DNA of 64,000 bases from Streptomyces reniochalinae. Its GTDB lineage: Bacteria > Actinomycetota > Actinomycetes > Streptomycetales > Streptomycetaceae. This document shows, one piece after another, positions 1-8,460 of the stretch (position 1 is its first letter; each line of letters starts with the position of its first letter). A program made the translations under genes and the position numbers. The stretch covers positions 62,001 through 126,000 of the forward strand of contig NZ_QOIM01000038.1 of the NCBI RefSeq assembly GCF_003323735.1, written 5' to 3'. The notes under the pieces were generated by a model, which was given only the letters and a program-made list of their open reading frames with translations, was not told the DNA's origin and made no database searches.

Positions 1-2
1 TC

Positions 3-704
3 GAGCGGCTGCTGGAGGACCAGGGCTCGGGGCTGAACAAGCCGGCCGCCGTGATCGTGGAGACCGTGCAGGGCGAGGGCGGCATCAACGTCGCCCGCGC
101 CGAGTGGCTCAAGGCGCTCTCCGAGCTGTGCGAGCGGCACGACATGCTGCTGATCGTCGACGACATCCAGATGGGCTGCGGCCGCACCGGCGCCTTCTTC
201 TCGTTCGAGGAGGCGGGCATCAAGCCGGACATCATCACGCTGTCGAAGTCCATCGGCGGGTACGGGATGCCGCTGGCGCTCACCCTGTTCAAGCCGGAGC
301 TGGACATCTGGGAGCCGGGCGAGCACAACGGCACCTTCCGCGGCAACAACCCCGCCTTCGTCACCGCGACCGCCGCGCTACAGACCTACTGGGCCGACGG
401 ACAGATGGAGAAGCAGACGCTCTCGCGCGGTGAGCAGGTCGAGGCGGCGCTCAAGGCCATCGCCGAGGAACACGCCGGTGAGGTCGCCGACCACCGCGGC
501 CGCGGCCTGGTGTGGGGCCTGGAGTTCCACAACAAGAGCCGGGCGAACGCCGTGGCCCGTCGCGCCTTCGAGCTGGGGCTGCTCATCGAGACCTCGGGCC
601 CGCAGAGCGAGGTCGTCAAGCTGCTGCCCTCACTGACCATCACCCCCGAGGAACTGGACGAGGGGCTGCGCATCCTCGCGCGAGCCGTACGCGAGACGGT
701 CTGA
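3..704 (+). CDS. ectB: Diaminobutyrate--2-oxoglutarate transaminase EctB (C-terminal part)
   Basis: This is the C-terminal part of a class III PLP-dependent aminotransferase; the 5' end lies outside the window and the reading frame is open from base 3. EctB converts aspartate semialdehyde to L-2,4-diaminobutyrate using glutamate, the first step of ectoine synthesis. Visible family signatures are the PLP-contacting segment LIVDDIQMGCGRTG, the lysine segment ITLSKSIGGYG that would form the Schiff base, and the substrate-end motif GTFRGNNPAF. ectC and ectD follow on the same strand, which fixes the identity. A strong hairpin begins 12 bases after the stop codon. Confidence 0.95.
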   Translation, partial: ERLLEDQGSGLNKPAAVIVETVQGEGGINVARAEWLKALSELCERHDMLLIVDDIQMGCGRTGAFFSFEEAGIKPDIITLSKSIGGYGMPLALTLFKPELDIWEPGEHNGTFRGNNPAFVTATAALQTYWADGQMEKQTLSRGEQVEAALKAIAEEHAGEVADHRGRGLVWGLEFHNKSRANAVARRAFELGLLIETSGPQSEVVKLLPSLTITPEELDEGLRILARAVRETV

Positions 705-716
705 CCCCCCGGACGC

Positions 717-745
717 GGCCCGTCCCGGCACAACCGGGACGGGCC
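717..745 (+). terminator. Inverted repeat between ectB and ectC
   Basis: A perfect 12-bp stem (717-728 with 734-745) and a 5-base loop, followed by tcttcc. It has the form of a Rho-independent terminator but lies inside an operon. It may therefore act as a partial terminator or an mRNA-stability element that sets ectB against ectC levels. That role is inferred. Confidence 0.6.
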
Positions 746-782
746 TCTTCCGTGATACACACAGAGAAAGGCACCATCAGAC

Positions 783-1187
783 GTGATAGTCCGTTCATTC
801 AAGGACATCGAGAACACCGACCGTCACATCAAGTCACAGTCGGGCACTTGGGAGAGCAAGCGCATCGTCCTGGCGAAGGAAAAGGTGGGCTTCTCCCTGC
901 ACGAGACGATCCTCTACGCGGGGACGGAGACGTCGATGTGGTACGCCAACCACATCGAGGCCGTGCTCTGCGTCGAGGGCGAGGCGGAACTGACCAACGA
1001 CGAGACCGGCGAGAAGCACTGGATCTCTCCCGGCACGATGTACCTGCTCAACGGGCACGAGAAGCACACGATGCGCCCGAAGACCGACTTCCGCTGCGTG
1101 TGCGTCTTCAACCCGCCGGTCACCGGCCGTGAGGACCACGACGAGAACGGCGTCTACCCGCTGCTCACCGAGCCGGACGAGAGCTGA
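783..1187 (+). CDS. ectC: L-ectoine synthase EctC
   Basis: A 134-residue cupin-fold protein that cyclises N-gamma-acetyl-diaminobutyrate to ectoine, the last step to the compatible solute. The length equals the usual EctC length. Typical segments are the start [15 protein letters not shown], the cupin strand region [20 protein letters not shown], and [16 protein letters not shown], which holds conserved metal- and substrate-site residues. The start is GTG at 783, preceded by the purine-rich stretch agagaaagg. It lies between ectB and ectD and is expected to be induced by salt or heat; no promoter specific to ectC is evident after the hairpin. Confidence 0.97.
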   Translation: MIVRSFKDIENTDRHIKSQSGTWESKRIVLAKEKVGFSLHETILYAGTETSMWYANHIEAVLCVEGEAELTNDETGEKHWISPGTMYLLNGHEKHTMRPKTDFRCVCVFNPPVTGREDHDENGVYPLLTEPDES

Positions 1188-1236
1188 GCACCAAGCTCCC
1201 GCCGCGAAAAGGGGACCGTTCGCCGGTCCACGTCGG

Positions 1237-1273
1237 CCGGACGGCCTCCCGGCACCACGGGGAGGCCGTCCGG
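1237..1273 (+). terminator. Inverted repeat between ectC and ectD
   Basis: A perfect 14-bp GC-rich stem (1237-1250 with 1260-1273) around a 9-base loop. It lies 50 bases after the ectC stop and about 50 bases before ectD. It is a second intra-operon hairpin, like the one before ectC. Confidence 0.6.
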
Positions 1274-1323
1274 ACCGTTTCGCCTGAGAACAGGGCCGTA
1301 CGAGAGGAGAGGAAGGCACCACC

Positions 1324-2223
1324 ATGACCACCGCACCCGAGCGCACCGCCGACCTGTACCCGACCCGTGGAGCCACCGAGGTGGCCACTCCGCGGATGGA
1401 CCCCGTCGTGTGGTCCGAACCGGGTACTCCGGGGCCCATCGAGGCCACGGACCTGGCGGGCTTCGAGCGGGACGGGTTCCTCGCCATCGACCAGCTCATC
1501 ACCTCCGACGAGGTGGAGACGCTGCGCGCGGAACTGGAACGGCTCACCTCGGATTCGGAGATCCGCGCGGACGAACGCTCGATCGTCGAGCCGAAGTCGT
1601 CGGAGATCCGGACCGTGTTCGAGGTGCACAAGATCAGCGAGGTCTTCGCCCAGTTGGTGCGGGACCCGCGCATCGTGGGCAGGGCACGGCAGATCCTGGG
1701 CTCGGACGTCTACGTCCACCAGTCCCGGATCAACGTCAAGCCGGGCTTCGGGGCCACGGGCTTCTACTGGCACTCCGACTTCGAGACCTGGCACGCGGAG
1801 GACGGTCTGGCGAACATGCGGACCGTGTCGGTCTCGATCGCACTGACGGAGAACTACGACACCAACGGCGGCTTGATGATCATGCCGGGGTCGCACAAGA
1901 CCTTCCTCGGCTGCGCGGGCGAGACGCCGAAGGACAACTACAAGAAGTCGCTGCAGATGCAGGACGCGGGGATTCCGTCCGACGAGTCCCTGACCAAGTT
2001 CGCCGACGCGCACGGCATCAAACTGTTCACCGGCAAGGCCGGCTCGGCGACCTGGTTCGACTGCAACTGCATGCACGGAAGCGGTGACAACATCACTCCC
2101 TACCCGCGGAGCAACGTGTTCATCGTCTTCAACAGCGTCGAGAACGAGGCGGTGGAGCCCTTCGCCGCGCCCGTCCGCCGCCCCGAGTTCATCGGGGCCC
2201 GGGACTTCACGCCCGTGAAGTGA
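1324..2223 (+). CDS. ectD: Ectoine hydroxylase EctD
   Basis: An Fe(II)/2-oxoglutarate-dependent dioxygenase of 299 residues that hydroxylates ectoine at C5 to give 5-hydroxyectoine. The iron triad is visible: His150 and Asp152 in FYWHSDFETWH and His251 in NCMHGSGDN. The EctD signature around GFGATGFYWHSDFETWH is intact. The ATG start follows a GAGAGGAGAGG ribosome-binding region. It ends the ectoine operon and is followed by a terminator-like hairpin before a convergent aminotransferase gene. Full length, with no sign of decay. Confidence 0.97.
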   Translation: MTTAPERTADLYPTRGATEVATPRMDPVVWSEPGTPGPIEATDLAGFERDGFLAIDQLITSDEVETLRAELERLTSDSEIRADERSIVEPKSSEIRTVFEVHKISEVFAQLVRDPRIVGRARQILGSDVYVHQSRINVKPGFGATGFYWHSDFETWHAEDGLANMRTVSVSIALTENYDTNGGLMIMPGSHKTFLGCAGETPKDNYKKSLQMQDAGIPSDESLTKFADAHGIKLFTGKAGSATWFDCNCMHGSGDNITPYPRSNVFIVFNSVENEAVEPFAAPVRRPEFIGARDFTPVK

Positions 2224-2247
2224 CCCGGCAGGCGGCCCGCTGACGTC

Positions 2248-2275
2248 GGGGCGGGACAGTGCACGGTCCCGCCCC
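2248..2275. terminator. Terminator after ectD
   Basis: A perfect 10-bp stem (2248-2257 with 2266-2275), 8-base loop, then ttc. It lies 25 bases after the ectD stop, between convergent genes, so it could serve both directions. Confidence 0.65.
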
Positions 2276-2337
2276 TTCGCCGAGCCCCCGCACGGGGCGG
2301 CGCTCCCCGGCCCACCACCGGTGCGCCGGTGCCGCGC

Positions 2338-3402
2338 TCAGCCCTTCAGCAGCCCCAGCAGCCGGTCCACGTCGTCCCCGGTGTTGTACAGGTGGAAGCC
2401 GGCGCGCAGATTGCCCTCACGGACCGAGAGTGACACCCCCTCGGCCGCCAGCCGCTCCGCGGCATGACCGAGCCCCGGCACGGCGACGACCGCCGAGTCC
2501 CCCGGCACCGGTGCGTACCCGCCGTCCAACTCGGCGACCCCTGCGCGGAACCGCGCCGCGAGCGCCCGGTCGTGCGCGCCGATGGCCTCGGGCCCGCCGA
2601 GCTCCTCGATCAGCGCCAGCGACCGCGCGGCCCCCACGTACGACAGGAACGGCACCGGCTGTTCGTACGCCCGCGCGTGCGGCGCGAGCCGGGCGACGGG
2701 CCCGTAGCAGTCGTCCCACGGCGAGGCCCCCGCGACCCATCCGGCGTGCAGCGGCCGCAGCGCCCCCGCCTCCTGCGCCTGGCGTGAGACGACCAGGAAC
2801 GAGGTGCCCCGCGGGCAGAGCAGCCACTTGTAGGCGCCGCACACCACGTAGTCGTAGTCGTCGGCCGACAGTGGCAGCCAGCCCGCCGCCTGCGTCACGT
2901 CCAGCATCACGCGGGCACCGGCGGCGCGTGCGGCCTCCCTGACCGCCGGCAGATCGGCGATCCTTCCGTCGACCGACTGCACCGCGCTCAACGCCACCAG
3001 CGTCGTCGTGTCGTCCACCGCGTCGGCCAGCGCCTCGAGCGGAACGGTCCGCAACTGGACGTCCTCACGGACGGTGAAGGGGTTCACGACGGAGGAGAAC
3101 TCGTTCTCGGGCGCGAGGACCCGCGCGCCGGCAGGGAGCGAGGCCGCTATCAGCCCGACGTGCGTGGAGACCGCGCTGCCCGCCGCCACGCGGTCGGGCG
3201 TCGTGCCCACGAGGCGCGCGAACGCCCCGCGCGCCGCGTCCGCCTCGGCGTAGTACGCGGCCTGGTCGATGTGGCCCGCAGCCATACGCGTGGCGGCTTG
3301 TGCGACCGCCGCAACCGTGCGGGCGGGGAGCAGACCGTGGGAGGCGGTGTTGAGGTAGCAGACCTCGGGCGCGAACTCGGCGGCAAGCAGGCGTTCATCC
3401 AT
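2338..3402 (-). CDS. Class V aminotransferase (PLP-dependent)
   Basis: A PLP-dependent aminotransferase/cysteine-desulfurase-fold protein of 354 residues from the ATG at 3402; an in-frame GTG at 3438 would add 12 residues. Typical segments are YLNTASHGLLP at the N-terminus, the PLP-aspartate region VMLDVTQAAGWLPL, and the Schiff-base lysine in VCGAYKWLLCPRGTSF. The substrate cannot be read from the sequence. No conserved catalytic Cys loop like that of SufS is seen, so a desulfurase role is unlikely. It stands convergent to ectD and just downstream, on the same strand, of an aldehyde dehydrogenase, with which it may be co-transcribed. Confidence 0.85.
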   Translation of the reverse strand: MDERLLAAEFAPEVCYLNTASHGLLPARTVAAVAQAATRMAAGHIDQAAYYAEADAARGAFARLVGTTPDRVAAGSAVSTHVGLIAASLPAGARVLAPENEFSSVVNPFTVREDVQLRTVPLEALADAVDDTTTLVALSAVQSVDGRIADLPAVREAARAAGARVMLDVTQAAGWLPLSADDYDYVVCGAYKWLLCPRGTSFLVVSRQAQEAGALRPLHAGWVAGASPWDDCYGPVARLAPHARAYEQPVPFLSYVGAARSLALIEELGGPEAIGAHDRALAARFRAGVAELDGGYAPVPGDSAVVAVPGLGHAAERLAAEGVSLSVREGNLRAGFHLYNTGDDVDRLLGLLKG

Positions 3403-3475
3403 CCGCCCAGTCTCGCCGGGCGCGGAGGCCGGGTCCACCGGGTTGTTTCCCCGGCTTCCCGGCCCGCCCGCTGCC

Positions 3476-5020
3476 TCACTCCCGGGTGCCGTCCACCCGC
3501 CGCGGCAGTCCCAGCGGGTTCCCGTCCCGCAGTTCCCGTGGCAGCAGCGCTTCAGGGGTGTCCTGGTAGGCGACGGGCCGCAGCCAGCGTTCGACGGCGG
3601 TGGCGCCCACGGAGGTGGAGGTGGAGGTCGTGGCCGGGTAGGGCCCTCCGTGGTGCTGGGCGGGCGCGACGGCCACCCCGGTGGGCCACCCGTTCACCAC
3701 CACCCGCCCCGCGAGGGCGGTGAGCCGGGCGAGCAGGGCGGCGGCGGTGCCCCCTTCCTGCGCGGCCTCCTCGGTGCCGAGGTGCACGGTGGCGGTGAGC
3801 GACCCGGTCACCCGGGCGAGCACGGCCTCGATGTCCGACTCGTCGCCGTAGCGCACGGCGACGGTCACGGGCCCGAAGCACTCCTCCCACAGCAGTGCGT
3901 GCCCCTCGTCCAGGTCGCGTGCGGCGAGGGTGAGCACGCCGGGCCGCACGGTGCGTCCCGTCCCCTCCGCGCCCGCTCCGGCCTCGACAGGAGCCGACAC
4001 CTTGGCGAGGGCAGCCCGTGCGCGGACACCGTCGAGGAAGGCGTCCCGCATCCGCGCGTCGAGCAGATGTCCGGGCGCGGTATCGCGCAGCGTCGCGGCG
4101 AGCGCGTCGAGCGTCCGGTCGCCGTCGGGGCCTTCGGGGACGAGGACGAGTCCGGGCTTGACGCAGAACTGTCCGGTGCCCAGTGTCACGGAGCCGCCGA
4201 GCCCCTGGCCGAGCTGTTCGGCGCGTTCGGCGACGGCGGAGGGGGTGAGGACGACGGGGTTGAGGGAGCCGAGTTCGCCGTGGAAGGGGATGGGCACGGG
4301 GCGGGAGGACGCGGCGTCGAAGAGGGCGCGTCCGCCGCGTACCGATCCGGTGAACCCGGCGGCGGAGACCAACGGGTGGCGCACCAGTTCGACGCCGGCG
4401 TCGAATCCGTGCACCACCGAGACGACGTCCGGCGCGAGACCCGCCTCGACCGCGGCCGAACGCAGCGCGGCGGCGCACAGTTGAGAGGTCGCGGGGTGGT
4501 CGGGGTGCGCCTTGACGACGACGGGGCAGCCGGCCGCGAGGGCGCTGGCGGTGTCGCCTCCGGGGACGGAGAAGGCGAGCGGGAAGTTGGAGGCGGCGTA
4601 GACGGCGACGACCCCGAGCGGCAGCTTGTAGCGGCGCAGGTCGGGCTGCGGCGGGGTGCGCGAGGGATCGGCGTGGTCGATGACGACGCCGAGGTGGTCG
4701 CCGTCCTCGACCTCGTCGGCGAAGGCGCGCAGCTGCCCCGTGGTGCGGGCGAGTTCGCCGGTGAGCCGGGGCGCGCCGAGCGCGCTCTCGGCGTCGGCGG
4801 TCGCCACGATGCGCTCGCCGTCGGCCTCCAGGTGCGCGGCCGCGGTCCGCAGGAAGGCCGCCCGCGCGCCGCGGTCGGCGAGCGAGGGCAGCGCGTCGCG
4901 TGCCGCCCGCACGGCGGCGTCTACGTCGGCCGCGGTGGCCTCCTCCGCGACGCGCTCCCGCTGGTTCCCGGTGCGGGGGTCGACGCTCCAGACCGGTACT
5001 GCTCCTGCCACTGCGGCCAC
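3476..5020 (-). CDS. NADP-dependent aldehyde dehydrogenase, ketoglutarate-semialdehyde dehydrogenase type
   Basis: An aldehyde dehydrogenase superfamily enzyme of about 514 residues from the GTG at 5020, chosen because GAAGGGA lies 7 bases upstream; the frame remains open to 5128. The catalytic elements are YAASNFPLAF (oxyanion Asn), HGELGSLNP (general-base Glu) and GTGQFCVKPG (nucleophilic Cys). The sequence type matches alpha-ketoglutaric semialdehyde dehydrogenases of sugar-acid and hydroxyproline catabolism. It diverges from an IclR-family regulator, the usual arrangement for a regulated catabolic gene. The precise substrate is inferred from family resemblance only. Confidence 0.88.
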   Translation of the reverse strand: MAAVAGAVPVWSVDPRTGNQRERVAEEATAADVDAAVRAARDALPSLADRGARAAFLRTAAAHLEADGERIVATADAESALGAPRLTGELARTTGQLRAFADEVEDGDHLGVVIDHADPSRTPPQPDLRRYKLPLGVVAVYAASNFPLAFSVPGGDTASALAAGCPVVVKAHPDHPATSQLCAAALRSAAVEAGLAPDVVSVVHGFDAGVELVRHPLVSAAGFTGSVRGGRALFDAASSRPVPIPFHGELGSLNPVVLTPSAVAERAEQLGQGLGGSVTLGTGQFCVKPGLVLVPEGPDGDRTLDALAATLRDTAPGHLLDARMRDAFLDGVRARAALAKVSAPVEAGAGAEGTGRTVRPGVLTLAARDLDEGHALLWEECFGPVTVAVRYGDESDIEAVLARVTGSLTATVHLGTEEAAQEGGTAAALLARLTALAGRVVVNGWPTGVAVAPAQHHGGPYPATTSTSTSVGATAVERWLRPVAYQDTPEALLPRELRDGNPLGLPRRVDGTRE

Positions 5021-5108
5021 CTGTGTCCCTTCGCGTTCCGCGGATGCGCCCGTGCCGTCGTCCGTTCCGCCGGACCGGTCCCGCGGATCCGCGCTCAGAC
5101 AGGCCATC

Positions 5109-5128
5109 TTGTTCGGTATTCTGAACAA
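5109..5128. promoter_or_regulatory. Candidate IclR operator between aldehyde dehydrogenase and iclR
   Basis: TTGTTCGGTATTCTGAACAA has perfect 6-bp arms (TTGTTC/GAACAA) and an AT-rich centre in otherwise GC-rich DNA. It is midway between the two divergent starts, 63 bases before the IclR ATG. Its form and place fit an operator for the adjacent regulator. Confidence 0.55.
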
Positions 5129-5190
5129 CGTCCCTGTAGGTGAATACCCTTCGGGACTGTAGGTCCGCCTGAACTAAGGGGTCAAGGTCG

Positions 5191-5961
5191 ATGTCCGCTA
5201 CCGAGGCGGGGAGCGCGCAGGTCAAGTCAGCCGTCCGGACGGTGCAACTGCTGGAGTTCTTCGCCGGCCGCCCGGGCATGCACACGCTCGCCGGCGTCCA
5301 GGAAGCACTCGGCTACCCCAAGTCGAGCCTCTACATGCTGCTGCGCACACTCGTCGACCTCGGCTGGGTGGAGGCCGACGCGACGGGCACCCGCTACGGG
5401 ATCGGCGTCCGCGCCCTGCTGGTGGGCACCTCCTACCTGGACGGCGACGAGGTGGTGGCGGCCGCGAAACCCACCCTCGACAGGCTCGCCGCACAGACCA
5501 CCGAGACCATCCACCTGGCCCGGCTGGACGGCACCGACGTCGTCTACCTCGCGACCAGGGCCTCGCAGCACCACCTGCGCCCCTTCTCCCGGGCCGGACG
5601 GCGGCTCCCCGCGCACTCCACCTCGCTCGGCAAGGCGCTGCTGGCCACCCACACGGACGCGGAGGTGCGCACGCTGCTGCCCGCACGCCTAGCGCGCGTC
5701 ACCGACAACACCCTCACCGACCCGGAAGAACTGCTGGAGGAGCTGCGGCTGGTGCGCGAGCAGGGCTACGCGATCGACCGGGAGGAGAACACCCTGGGCC
5801 TGCGCTGTTTCGGCATCGCCGTGCCCTACCGCTCCCCCGCCCGCGACGCGATCAGCTGCTCTGTTCCGGTGGCCCGGCTGACACCGGCGCACGAACAGGC
5901 GGTGAAGAGCGCGCTGTTCGACGCGCGGGATCAACTGATGCAGGCCGCCCGCACGCTCTGA
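5191..5961 (+). CDS. IclR family transcriptional regulator
   Basis: A 256-residue protein with an N-terminal winged helix-turn-helix (about residues 10-70, SAVRTVQLLEFFAGRPG then YPKSSLYMLLRTLVDLGWVE) and the IclR effector-binding GAF-like domain. The latter contains LPAHSTSLGKALLA and the C-terminal GLRCFGIAVPYRSPARDAISCSVPV. Length and layout are normal for the family. It diverges from the aldehyde dehydrogenase gene across a 170-base intergenic region with a palindrome, so it probably controls that gene and itself. The effector is unknown, possibly a sugar-acid breakdown intermediate. An 11-bp hairpin at 6048-6071 would terminate it. Confidence 0.93.
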   Translation: MSATEAGSAQVKSAVRTVQLLEFFAGRPGMHTLAGVQEALGYPKSSLYMLLRTLVDLGWVEADATGTRYGIGVRALLVGTSYLDGDEVVAAAKPTLDRLAAQTTETIHLARLDGTDVVYLATRASQHHLRPFSRAGRRLPAHSTSLGKALLATHTDAEVRTLLPARLARVTDNTLTDPEELLEELRLVREQGYAIDREENTLGLRCFGIAVPYRSPARDAISCSVPVARLTPAHEQAVKSALFDARDQLMQAARTL

Positions 5962-6047
5962 CGGCTATGGCTACGGCTACGACTGCCGCTACCGCCCGTA
6001 CGAGGTGACGGCTGCGTCCGCACACCTGCGGCCCGCGGGGAGGACGG

Positions 6048-6071
6048 CGGCTCCGCCGTGCGGCGGAGCCG
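6048..6071 (+). terminator. Terminator after iclR
   Basis: A perfect 11-bp stem (6048-6058 with 6061-6071) and a 2-base loop, 86 bases after the IclR stop and before the membrane protein gene. Confidence 0.5.
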
Positions 6072-6124
6072 GTTCGTCGTCCAGCAGGACGTTCCCCCGG
6101 CACCGGCCAGGAACAGTGAAGGGC

Positions 6125-7084
6125 ATGGAGAGAGCCAGAACCGTCCTCGTCGCACTGACCGTCGCCGCGTGCCTGCCGTACCTCACCCTCAAGGTGATCT
6201 GGCTGACCGGCGGGCGCACCGGCATCCCCCGCGGCAGCCTCCTGCTCGACGGAGGCGCCACGCTGTGGGTACTCAACGCGCTGACCGTCGCCATGGACTG
6301 CGTGGTCGTCCTGCTGGCCCTCGCCCTCACCCGCCCCTGGGGCCGCCGGCTCCCCGGCGGGCTGCTCGCCCTCCCCCTGTGGTGCGCCGGGGGACTCCTG
6401 GGACCGATCGCGGTGGCCTTCCCGCTCCAGGCCGCCCAGAGCGCGCTGACGGGAGGAGCCGACGGGCACGGCGACGCCGGCCCGCAGGAGGTCCTGGCCG
6501 GCTGGGTGTGGACGCTGGTCTACACCGGCTTCACCGTGCAGGCCCTCGGCCTGGGCACCCTGTTCGCCCTGTACGTGCGCGAGCGCTGGGGCGCGCTCTT
6601 GCGCTCCCCGCTCCGGCCCGACGGGACGCGTCCGCGCCCCGCGGCGGACCGGCCGTCCTCCCGCACCTTCGCCGCGGCCGTGCTGCTGGCGGTCCCGACC
6701 GCGGTGGTGCACGCGCGCGACGCGGTCGGTCACGGCGGTGACAACCGGATCACCGACGCCACCTTCGCGATGTACGCGGTGGTCGCCGTCGTGGCGGTGG
6801 GGACGCTGCTCCGCTCGGAGAGCGGAGCGCGGACCTCGCGGGCCCCGCTGTGGCCGACACTGACCGCGGCCTGGATCGGCTCAGCCGTACTGGCGTGCTG
6901 GGGCGGCTGGCTGCTCGTCGGCGCGCTGTCCGGCGCAGGACGTCGTGTGGGCCAGCAGGCGGACGGCATGCTGGAGCTCGCCTACGCTTGCCAGACACTG
7001 GCGGGGCTCGCCCTCGCGGCGGTGATGACACGGGCCGTCCGCCGCCGCGCCCACGCGTTGCCGCCCTCGCCGGCCCCCGTGTGA
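6125..7084 (+). CDS. Multi-pass membrane protein of unknown function, coupled to a two-component system
   Basis: About 319 residues from the ATG at 6125 (GAAGG just upstream). The sequence holds around eight hydrophobic segments, for example VLVALTVAACLPYLTLKVIW, TVAMDCVVVLLALAL, GLLGPIAVAFPLQAA, and AVLACWGGWLLVGAL near the C-terminus. No enzymatic motif is recognised. Its stop overlaps a possible GTG start of the histidine kinase gene (GTGA at 7081-7084), so it is probably made together with the kinase and response regulator. It may be a signal input partner or a target of that system; this is inferred from position only. Confidence 0.75.
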   Translation: MERARTVLVALTVAACLPYLTLKVIWLTGGRTGIPRGSLLLDGGATLWVLNALTVAMDCVVVLLALALTRPWGRRLPGGLLALPLWCAGGLLGPIAVAFPLQAAQSALTGGADGHGDAGPQEVLAGWVWTLVYTGFTVQALGLGTLFALYVRERWGALLRSPLRPDGTRPRPAADRPSSRTFAAAVLLAVPTAVVHARDAVGHGGDNRITDATFAMYAVVAVVAVGTLLRSESGARTSRAPLWPTLTAAWIGSAVLACWGGWLLVGALSGAGRRVGQQADGMLELAYACQTLAGLALAAVMTRAVRRRAHALPPSPAPV

Positions 7085-7140
7085 CGGTGCGGCAGGCGGG
7101 CGCGGGTGACGGGGCGCGGGCAGGGGAGGTGCAGCGGCAC

Positions 7141-8460
7141 ATGGGAGAAACGCGGGCCGCAACGGGTACGGGGCCGCGGGTCCGGGGCGCGGTGCGGAAG
7201 CTGGGGTTGCGCTGGGTGCACCTGCTACAGGGCGGCGCGCTGCTGATGCCCTTCTTCCTGCTGACGGTGGTCGGGATGGGGGTCGTCAGGCCGTCCGCCG
7301 GCAGGGTGCTGGGGGCGCAGCTCGCCCCCCACTTCCTGGCGTACGCACTGTCGCTGCCGCTGGTCGCGATCGCCGGGCTGCTCCCCCTCGTACGGGCACT
7401 GGAGTCGGCCGCGGCCCGCACCCTGTGCGGCGTGCCAGCCGCCGCGCTGGCCCAGGGGCCGGCGGGCTCGTGGGCGGCGCGGCGCCGCTCGGCCGCGTGG
7501 TTCACCCTGCACGCGGGCCTCGGCGCGCTGGTGAGCGGCGCTTCGCTGGCCGTGCCGCCCATGGCCGCCGTCCTGCTGGCCTTCCCCCTCGTGCCGGCGC
7601 TGCGCGGCAAGCGGTGGCTGTGGCCGTGGCACCACGCGGGCGACGCGCTGTGGACGGCTCCGGCCGCCGGCGCGGCGCTGCTGGCCGGACTGGTGGCCGT
7701 GGTGTACGGCGCGGGTGCGCTGCTGGCGCGCTGTGCTCCCCTGCTGCTGGGGCCTGCCCCGGCCGACCGGCTGGCCGCCGCCGAGGCCCGTGCCGCCGAT
7801 CTCGCGGCCCGCAACCGGCTGGCACGCGACCTGCACGACTCCGTCGGCCACGCGCTGAGCGCCGTGGCGCTCCAGGCGGGCGCCGCACGCCGGGTACTGG
7901 AGGCGGACCCGGTGTTCGTACGGGAGGCGCTGGCCGCGATCGAGGAGACCAGCCGGGGGGCCGTCGCGGAACTGGACACCGTGCTGGGCGTCTTGCGGGA
8001 CGGCCGCCTCGGCGAGCAGCGCGGTGAGGCGGGCGGTCCCACGCTCGCCTCGGGTCTGGACGGGCTGCTGGCCCGCACCCGCGCCACCGGCACGGTGGTC
8101 GACCTGTCGGTCGACGCGGCCGTGGGCCCTCTCGACCTGCTGGAGCGGCGGGTCTCGGCCGAGGCGTTCCGTGTGGTGCAGGAAGGGCTGAACAACGCGC
8201 TGCGGCACGCGCCGGGCACCGCCGTGCACGTCCGAGTGGCCACGCAACGCGCCCCTTGCGGTGCCGTGTTGGCTCTCGCCCTGACGAACCAGGTGCACGC
8301 CGAGCGCCCTGCGCGCCGTGGCGGCGGGCGCGGACTCGCGGGGATCGCCGAGCGCGCGGCGCTGCTGGGCGGTACGGCGGACGCGCGCGACGAGGCCGGA
8401 ACGTGGCGGCTGACGGCCCGGCTGCCGCTGACTCCCCGGACGGAAGAGGTCACCACATGA
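7141..8460 (+). CDS. Sensor histidine kinase, NarL/DesK-type
   Basis: About 439 residues from the ATG at 7141; an alternative GTG at 7081 overlaps the previous stop and would add 20 residues. The N-terminal half has several membrane segments (HLLQGGALLMPFFLLTVVG, FLAYALSLPLVAIAGLLPLV and others). The HisKA_3 phosphoacceptor is in RNRLARDLHDSVGHALSAVA, where His follows the DL pair. The ATPase region has the N-box in VVQEGLNNALRHAPG and the G-box in GGGRGLAGIAERAALLGG. It overlaps the response regulator start by ATGA, which shows they are a cognate pair. The stimulus is unknown. Confidence 0.92.
   Translation: MGETRAATGTGPRVRGAVRKLGLRWVHLLQGGALLMPFFLLTVVGMGVVRPSAGRVLGAQLAPHFLAYALSLPLVAIAGLLPLVRALESAAARTLCGVPAAALAQGPAGSWAARRRSAAWFTLHAGLGALVSGASLAVPPMAAVLLAFPLVPALRGKRWLWPWHHAGDALWTAPAAGAALLAGLVAVVYGAGALLARCAPLLLGPAPADRLAAAEARAADLAARNRLARDLHDSVGHALSAVALQAGAARRVLEADPVFVREALAAIEETSRGAVAELDTVLGVLRDGRLGEQRGEAGGPTLASGLDGLLARTRATGTVVDLSVDAAVGPLDLLERRVSAEAFRVVQEGLNNALRHAPGTAVHVRVATQRAPCGAVLALALTNQVHAERPARRGGGRGLAGIAERAALLGGTADARDEAGTWRLTARLPLTPRTEEVTT

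Noticed and set aside
3552-5285. 577-codon open frame overlapping the aldehyde dehydrogenase gene in another frame
   Set aside because: Arg-rich translation with no family pattern; a shadow of the real gene caused by high GC content.
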